Of a stretch of 64,000 nucleotides of DNA, positions 59,453 to 64,000 are shown piece after piece. The position numbers and the translations under genes are program-made. The notes below the pieces were generated by a model. The model had not been told where the DNA came from. It was given only the letters and a program-made list of their open reading frames with translations, and searched no databases. The number at the start of each line of letters is the position of its first letter. Positions within the stretch are counted from its first letter, which is position 1. The stretch comes from Ardenticatenaceae bacterium (GTDB lineage: Bacteria > Chloroflexota > Anaerolineae > Promineifilales > Promineifilaceae). The stretch covers positions 1 through 64,000 of the forward strand of contig JACKBS010000010.1 in assembly GCA_020634435.1 (NCBI GenBank). The letters are read 5' to 3'.

Positions 59453-60271
59453 CAAATAGGGCAGTTGCGCCGCCATTGCCTCTTCCCCGGCAGCGATGAT
59501 GGCCGGGAATTTGGCGGTATCGAACAGGCGAATGCGCTGGCGAAATTGGGGCATTAGCAGCAAAAGTTCTGCATGATGCGTCTGGTGGTAAAAGGCGAGC
59601 CGCGCCTTCAACATGCTGTTGGCCATGATGCTACTCAGCTGGAAGACATAACGCAGCGGCGAGGTCAAGGCAGGCTGGAAGGGCGACTCAAAACCGAGGG
59701 CGATAATCACATCCGCCCCTTCGCGCATGGCCACGTTTACCGGCAGCGGGTCAGATAAATAGCCATCAAGCAGCAAACGGCCGTTCACTTCCCACGGGGC
59801 AAACACAAAGGGAATGGCGATGCTGGCTCGGATGGCGTCGGTGAGACGGCTGTCCTGCAAAACCACCTGTTCCCCCGTGCCAAAATCGGTCGCGGTGATG
59901 AAGAGCGGTATTTGGGTCTCGGCAAAGGTTTGCTGGCCCAAAGCCTCGTTGAGTCGTTGCAAAATGAGCTGGTCGTCACGTAAGCCAAAACGGCCGTTAA
60001 AGCCCAATCGGTCAGGCAAGAGCGCCTGCAACAAAGCCCGGTGGTTGCGCCGTCCGGTCAGGTCGCGGGTCCAAAGCTGCTGGGTAAGTGCCGTGGCCTC
60101 GTCTACAGACAGCCCTACAGCGATTGCTGCCGCAAACAATGCACCGCCGGAGCACCCCACCACCAAATCCGGCATGATGCCTGCCTGCCGCAAAACGCGC
60201 AGCACGCCCAGCGAGGCGGCACATTTCACGCTGCCCGCGCCGATGACCAATGCTACCTTTTTCTCTTTCAT
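59396..60271 (-). CDS. Patatin-like phospholipase, stand-alone paralogue
   Basis: 291 residues from ATG 60271. GAGSVKCAASLG is the oxyanion motif, GCSGG with Ser41 the nucleophile, and LLLDGYLSDPLP carries the Asp of the dyad (DGY instead of DGG). It is similar over its full length to the N-terminal part of the next gene, so one arose from the other. A soluble lipid acyl hydrolase is expected. The last ten residues come from a palindromic repeat. Confidence 0.9.
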   Translation of the reverse strand: MKEKKVALVIGAGSVKCAASLGVLRVLRQAGIMPDLVVGCSGGALFAAAIAVGLSVDEATALTQQLWTRDLTGRRNHRALLQALLPDRLGFNGRFGLRDDQLILQRLNEALGQQTFAETQIPLFITATDFGTGEQVVLQDSRLTDAIRASIAIPFVFAPWEVNGRLLLDGYLSDPLPVNVAMREGADVIIALGFESPFQPALTSPLRYVFQLSSIMANSMLKARLAFYHQTHHAELLLLMPQFRQRIRLFDTAKFPAIIAAGEEAMAAQLPYLQSAISESVVSKQYSVVSN

Positions 60272-60289
60272 GCCACTCCTCAATATTGC

Positions 60290-60332
60290 AGATTAGAGAT
60301 TGGAGACTGAAAAGCTTAGTCTCTAATCTCCA
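60290..60332. repeat. Palindromic spacer repeat, family B
   Basis: GATTAGAGATTGGAGACT is mirrored by AGTCTCTAATCTCC around AAAAGCTT-like loop bases, between the STAS and patatin genes. Confidence 0.85.
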
Positions 60333-60333
60333 C

Positions 60334-60690
60334 TCATTTCCCTGGCAGCGGCCCCGGGAAAAAGCTGGCGGTGGCGCTAACCACGTTGGGATACACCTTG
60401 ATGATGCTGTCTATCCCGGCCAGGTTCAGGACGTATTTCACGCGGCCACGAGCATTGGCCAGACGTACATCGCCACCGTGCTGCCGCGAGAGCTGTACGG
60501 CCTGTACCAGCGCTTTGATGCCCGCGCTGCTGAGAAAATCCACCTTTTTTAGGTCGATAACCAAACGGCCGTATCCTGCTCCAACCTGGTCCTCAATTCC
60601 CTGCATAAACGGAGAGACGGTGTTGGCATCCAGACGGCCGTTCACTGAAAAAATGGCAATGTCGTTGTAATGTCTTGTGCGCAGTTCCAT
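60334..60690 (-). CDS. STAS-domain anti-sigma factor antagonist (SpoIIAA/RsbV-like)
   Basis: 118 residues forming a single STAS domain. IAIFSVNGRLDANTVSPFM, VIDLKKVDFLSSAGIKALVQ (phosphorylatable Ser in the DFLSSAG loop) and HGGDVRLANARGRVKYVLNL. Such proteins bind anti-sigma kinases when unphosphorylated. No RsbW-like kinase is encoded nearby, so it may answer to the phosphorylation system of this gene run instead. Confidence 0.92.
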   Translation of the reverse strand: MELRTRHYNDIAIFSVNGRLDANTVSPFMQGIEDQVGAGYGRLVIDLKKVDFLSSAGIKALVQAVQLSRQHGGDVRLANARGRVKYVLNLAGIDSIIKVYPNVVSATASFFPGPLPGK

Positions 60691-60713
60691 GATAAACCCG
60701 AATAATTTGTGGC

Positions 60714-60992
60714 TCAGCCAGCGAAAACAAGTCGTAGGCGCTGCCGCTGAAGGGCAGCCTGGATCATGGTGTATGATCCAGTTTGTGTTGTGAGTGCGGG
60801 TTGAAAAACGGCCGTTACCGTTGCCCCCTTCTTCTCAACTTCATTCATCTGCGCTTCCTGGCCTGCGCCTTCTGGCTGATGGGTGAGCGGTTCGCCAAAG
60901 ATAGCCCGTTCCAGGGCCGCCTTATCAAAATCAAACTGCACACAGCCTGCCAGCAACAGCAGCAAGATGAGCAGGATTGGTTTTACGTTCAT
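60714..60992 (-). CDS. Small lipoprotein
   Basis: 92 residues. A lipobox ends LLLLLAGC and is followed by VQFDFDKAALERAIFGEPLT and a short charged tail. No family is recognised. It lies between the cupredoxin lipoprotein and STAS genes on the same strand. Confidence 0.65.
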   Translation of the reverse strand: MNVKPILLILLLLLAGCVQFDFDKAALERAIFGEPLTHQPEGAGQEAQMNEVEKKGATVTAVFQPALTTQTGSYTMIQAALQRQRLRLVFAG

Positions 60993-61007
60993 TGTTCATT
61001 CCCCAGC

Positions 61008-61083
61008 AGTAATCGGTAATCAGTATTCCGTGTCAGGTGGTAAGCACAGAATACTGATTACTGAACACTACACACTGCCTACT
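61008..61083. repeat. Palindromic spacer repeat, family D
   Basis: CAGTAATCGGTAATCAGTAT units are mirrored by ATACTGATTACTGAACACT. It lies between the small lipoprotein and cupredoxin lipoprotein genes and touches the latter's stop codon. Confidence 0.82.
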
Positions 61084-62599
61084 ATTCAGTCACCGTAATC
61101 GTGGCGGCCATGCCACTGCCGTCGGGGGAGCCGTGCAGGGTGCAGTAGTAAACGTAGGTGCCGGGATCATTGAAGGTGAGCGTCACCTCTTCGCCGGTGT
61201 CAAACAGGCCGGTGTCGAAGCTGCCATCGGCGGCGGTGGCCGAGTGGCGTGGTCCGTTGTCCTGGTTGACCCAGGTAACGGCCGTTCCTGCCTCCACCGT
61301 GATCTCATTGGGCACGAAGGCAAAATTAGCCATCTCAATGACAACCGGGGCAGCCGCAGCGGGCGCTTCGGTTGAGGCGGGTTCGGCAGTTGGAGCCGCT
61401 TCCACAGCAGGCGCTTCTTCTGCCGGAGCGGCGGCTACGGTTGCGCCGTCAGCCGCAAAAAACTCGAAAGAAGCCATGTTTTGGCCGTGTACATACGCTG
61501 TGAGGATGCCGCCTTCGTCTGGGATGGGTGCAATCACCCCGTCGCCATTGGTATCCACGCCGTTTAGGGCCGCAGCTAGCAGCGCCATCAGCTCTTCAGC
61601 GGCAGGCTGGGCTTCCGCCGCAGAGTCAGAGGCGATGATGCGCAGCGCTTCGCCAATGGCGTCATCGATGCGGGCCAGGGCGTTGTCGCTGCTGATGAGC
61701 ACATGCCCGGCGTGCAGTTCCACCTCGGCCGTGACGCCTTCTGCCGTCAGTGCCAGATTGGTATGCTCCTCAGCCCCTTCCAGGTAAGCGCGCACGCCAA
61801 AGCCATCACCTGGGTTTTGAGCCAGGGTGTCGCCATCCAAATCTCCAAAGTTGGGGCCCGTTTCGCCATCCAGGATGTTGACAACGTGCTCGGCGTGCCG
61901 TTGGGCTTCACGAATGTTGTCGTTGGCCAGTTCGTCCAGCAGGAAGCCTGCATGCTCCATGGCGTGGTGAATTTGCGTCTGTGCCCCGATGAGGAAAGCG
62001 TTGCCATCTGGATTGCCTGCGAAGGCGGTGACCACATGGCGAATGTGCAGCAGCGACCCAGCAGGCACGACACCGTTAAAAGCAATCGTGCCGATTTCGC
62101 CGTCCGCCACGCCGTCTGGCTCGATGCTGATGAAAGCGCCGCTGTAGGAAGCTAGCAAATTTTGTTCGACCGTGCCGTTGTATTGCACGTTGCCATCCAC
62201 CACGTCAAATATGCCCAGGTTAAGAGTGTTGAAGCTGTCATCAACCAGCCACAGTTCATAGTGGGTGCCTGCGGCGGGGGCGGCAATGCCTTCTAGCAGC
62301 AATTGGAAGCTTCCTGCTGGGGTTGTGTCGCTGTCGCGGAAGCGCAGGATGCCAAAGCGCTGTGGGGCAGGGGATGCTTCTACCACGGGTACGGCCGTTT
62401 CCGTCGGCGGCAGCGTTGGGTTAGCTTGTGGAACTTCGGTGGGAACGGCCGTTGCTTCGGCTGGCGGTATGGTGGGATCCACGGCAGCTACTTGAGGAAC
62501 GGCCGTTTCGGCCACTTCCGGCTCTTCAGCCTCATCCGCACAAGCGGTAAAGGCCAAGAGCATCATCAAAAACAAGAAAATCAACTTTTTACGAAACAT
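61082..62599 (-). CDS. Lipoprotein with RskA-like core, His-rich helical region and C-terminal cupredoxin
   Basis: 505 residues. The lipobox ends MLLAFTAC, followed by a TAVP-rich linker. The core (about 80-210) has THYELWLVDDSF and FISIEPDGVADGEIG, as in the kinase's outer domain. A helical part with many His (IHHAMEHAGFLLDELAND, AQRHAEHVV) and an EF-like DTNGDGVIAP follows. The last 90 residues are a plastocyanin-type domain (FVPNEITVEAGTAVTWVNQD) with type 1 copper ligands His (PRHSATA), Cys and His (YYCTLHGSPDGSGM) and Met. AGGAGT precedes the ATG. Probably an electron carrier or copper sensor on the outer face. Confidence 0.85.
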   Translation of the reverse strand: MFRKKLIFLFLMMLLAFTACADEAEEPEVAETAVPQVAAVDPTIPPAEATAVPTEVPQANPTLPPTETAVPVVEASPAPQRFGILRFRDSDTTPAGSFQLLLEGIAAPAAGTHYELWLVDDSFNTLNLGIFDVVDGNVQYNGTVEQNLLASYSGAFISIEPDGVADGEIGTIAFNGVVPAGSLLHIRHVVTAFAGNPDGNAFLIGAQTQIHHAMEHAGFLLDELANDNIREAQRHAEHVVNILDGETGPNFGDLDGDTLAQNPGDGFGVRAYLEGAEEHTNLALTAEGVTAEVELHAGHVLISSDNALARIDDAIGEALRIIASDSAAEAQPAAEELMALLAAALNGVDTNGDGVIAPIPDEGGILTAYVHGQNMASFEFFAADGATVAAAPAEEAPAVEAAPTAEPASTEAPAAAAPVVIEMANFAFVPNEITVEAGTAVTWVNQDNGPRHSATAADGSFDTGLFDTGEEVTLTFNDPGTYVYYCTLHGSPDGSGMAATITVTE

Positions 62600-62694
62600 G
62601 TTTACTCCTTAAAGAAATGGGACGCTGATTAACGGGGATGAACGCGGATTAGAATTTGGTTGCGCTTACCACAAATCTGTCGTCACCTCAAAAA

Positions 62695-62740
62695 ACTGAA
62701 AACTGATTACTGAATACCGATTACTGTTCACTAACTACCG
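62695..62740. repeat. Palindromic spacer repeat, family D (decayed)
   Basis: AACTGATTACTGAATACCGA units form a one-sided or decayed copy overlapping the end of the last gene (VVSEQ terminus). Confidence 0.65.
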
Positions 62741-64000
62741 GAATGGCAGCCATATATTGCGTGTGCTGGTAGGCGGTGAAGATACCGCCCTCAGCCGGGG
62801 CGACTTCGCCGTCGCCGTTGTTGTCTGCGCCGTTGAGCAGCAGCGGGCTAAATTGAGAAATGGTTTCTACGTACGGACCGATCTCGCTCACGCTGTCGGC
62901 AGCCAGAATTTGCAGGGCCGCTTCCTGAATCTGGTTAGCCCAGTCCAGGGCATTGTCCGTGGCCATGACCACATGCGTACTGTGAATTTGGATTGCGTTG
63001 GTGGCATCTGGTGTGTTGGCGGTAGTAACGGCCGTTTGCTGCATGGCGGCTATGTATGGCAAAATGCCAAAGCCATCCCCCGGATTTTGTGCGCCGTGGA
63101 CGCCGTCCAAATCGCCAAAATGTTCACCCTGTGCGCCAGAAAGCAGATTGACGATATGTTCTGCGTGGCGCTGGGCGTCGGCGATGCTGAGCAGGTCGTA
63201 TGCCGTTTGCACAAATTCGGCGTGGCGCAGCAGTTCTTCGGCTTGCAGGCGAGCGCCGAGCCCATAGGCTGTGGGCGCGGCGCCGCTCACCACGGCGATG
63301 ACCCGAATGTAGGTCAATGCTTCAGGAGCTTGCTGGCCGGTAAATACGGCCGTTCCCGGCGACGGATCATCATCAAACTGTGGTTCTTCGGTTAGCTGGA
63401 AGCCATCGTACAGGCCCAACAGGTTACGGCCGTCGGCGTCGGTGAATTGGAGTGAGATACGGCCGTTGCCATCTGGCAACACCTGCCCCAGCAGGAAGAC
63501 GGTATTGGTTTGGCTGTCGGTGAGCCACGCCTGGTAAGTTGCGCCGTTGCTGGGGGCGGGAACGGCGTTTAGCAGCACAGCCACGGAATCGCTAGGAGCC
63601 AGATTGTCAAAAAAGGAAACCAGGCCGACGATGGTTTGTTCTGGCGCGGCTGGTTCCAGCAAATTTGCTGGCGGGAGTGGCACGGTTGGGGCAGGTGTCG
63701 GCGTGGGGGGAATCGGGTTCTGCGTAGGCACTGCCGCCGCGATAGCTGCATTTTCGGCGTTATCTTCTAAAACGGTGACCGTGGTGGCCATGCCGCTGCC
63801 GTCCGGCGAGCCATGTAAAGTGCAGTAGATGAGATAGCTGCCCGGTTCGGCAAAGGTGGTGGCAAAACTTTCGCCATTAAAGAAGTTTTCGCTAGCGACG
63901 CTGCCATCTACAAAGGTTATGTTGTGCGGTGCGCCGTCCTGGTTTAGCCAAACCACCTCTGTTCCGGCGGTGATGGTGAGATTGGCCGGGGCAAAGGTGA
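62721..64000 (-). CDS. Cupredoxin protein with permuted domain order (5' end outside window)
   Basis: At least 426 residues; the frame continues past the window edge. The order is cupredoxin first (FAPANLTITAGTEVVWLNQD, His in APHNITF, YCTLHGSPDGSGM), then a TPTPAP linker. The same RskA-like core (ATYQAWLTDSQTNTVFLLG) and His-rich helical region (AQRHAEHIVNLLSGAQGEHF) and a DNNGDGEVAP element end the protein. It is a paralogue of the next gene, with the cupredoxin moved from the C-terminus to the N-terminus. A lipoprotein signal would be expected beyond the window. Confidence 0.85.
   Translation of the reverse strand, partial: TFAPANLTITAGTEVVWLNQDGAPHNITFVDGSVASENFFNGESFATTFAEPGSYLIYCTLHGSPDGSGMATTVTVLEDNAENAAIAAAVPTQNPIPPTPTPAPTVPLPPANLLEPAAPEQTIVGLVSFFDNLAPSDSVAVLLNAVPAPSNGATYQAWLTDSQTNTVFLLGQVLPDGNGRISLQFTDADGRNLLGLYDGFQLTEEPQFDDDPSPGTAVFTGQQAPEALTYIRVIAVVSGAAPTAYGLGARLQAEELLRHAEFVQTAYDLLSIADAQRHAEHIVNLLSGAQGEHFGDLDGVHGAQNPGDGFGILPYIAAMQQTAVTTANTPDATNAIQIHSTHVVMATDNALDWANQIQEAALQILAADSVSEIGPYVETISQFSPLLLNGADNNGDGEVAPAEGGIFTAYQHTQYMAAIPVVSEQ

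Overview
The window reads as a chromosomal segment of an uncultured-type Chloroflexota bacterium, probably Anaerolineae-like. This is inferred from overall gene content: many FHA-domain proteins, Thr/Pro-rich lipoprotein linkers, GAF-rich two-component proteins, an EAD-TIR-FGE conflict protein, and palindromic repeats in the gene spacers. No rRNA or phylogenetic marker was compared. Coding density is high, with about 50 genes on both strands. Two genome-scale signatures stand out. The 8-bp palindrome ACGGCCGT occurs about 105 times by hand count, against about one expected by chance. Many spacers also carry hairpin-forming palindromes built from degenerate 7-10-base units.

Layout. 0-4.4 kb: a large conserved protein of unknown role, selD with an in-frame UGA (selenocysteine) and a bSECIS-like hairpin, and an FhaA/FhaB-like FHA pair behind a clear promoter. 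4.5-16.6 kb: a leaderless metzincin-type metalloprotease, a propeller lipoprotein, an SGNH-like protein, a GIY-YIG nuclease, a leaderless C39-like cysteine protease, a ClpB/ClpC-like AAA+ protein with a degenerate first ATPase site, and both subunits of a CoA-transferase. 16.7-33.7 kb: EAD-TIR-FGE, two prenyl diphosphate synthases, xpt, an aminoglycoside-phosphotransferase homologue, an NHL lipoprotein, guaA, two paralogous membrane proteins, hydantoinase A with an in-frame palindromic insert, an alkylglycerone-phosphate-synthase-like oxidase, and a ZnuA-like lipoprotein behind a Fur-type dyad.

33.7-40.5 kb is an accessory patch. It holds a decayed IS5-family transposase, an acyl-CoA synthetase / KAS III-like / SDR set, a tRNA-Pro(CGG) next to a truncated copy of itself, and an IS110 element with a structured upstream region that may be its bridge RNA. 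40.5-50.2 kb: acetyltransferases, a GAF histidine kinase and NarL-type regulator, an S66 peptidase, a glycosyltransferase, membrane proteins, and two single-helix small proteins (38 and 40 aa) identified directly from the sequence. 50.3-54.4 kb: an AraC fragment, an IS5-like element that splits a DUF1801 gene, and a divergent TetR-controlled oxidoreductase/SnoaL pair with two operator palindromes.

54.4 kb to the end is the most distinctive region. It is a co-directional run of two cupredoxin lipoproteins, a small lipoprotein, a STAS protein, a patatin phospholipase, a patatin-FHA-FHA-ABCG transporter fusion, and a Ser/Thr kinase. The kinase's predicted outer domain resembles the lipoproteins' core domain. 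A reasonable model, inferred only, is that the kinase senses the envelope and phosphorylates partners read by the FHA domains. These would then gate a lipase-coupled ABCG exporter, much as PknF and Rv1747 are linked in mycobacteria.
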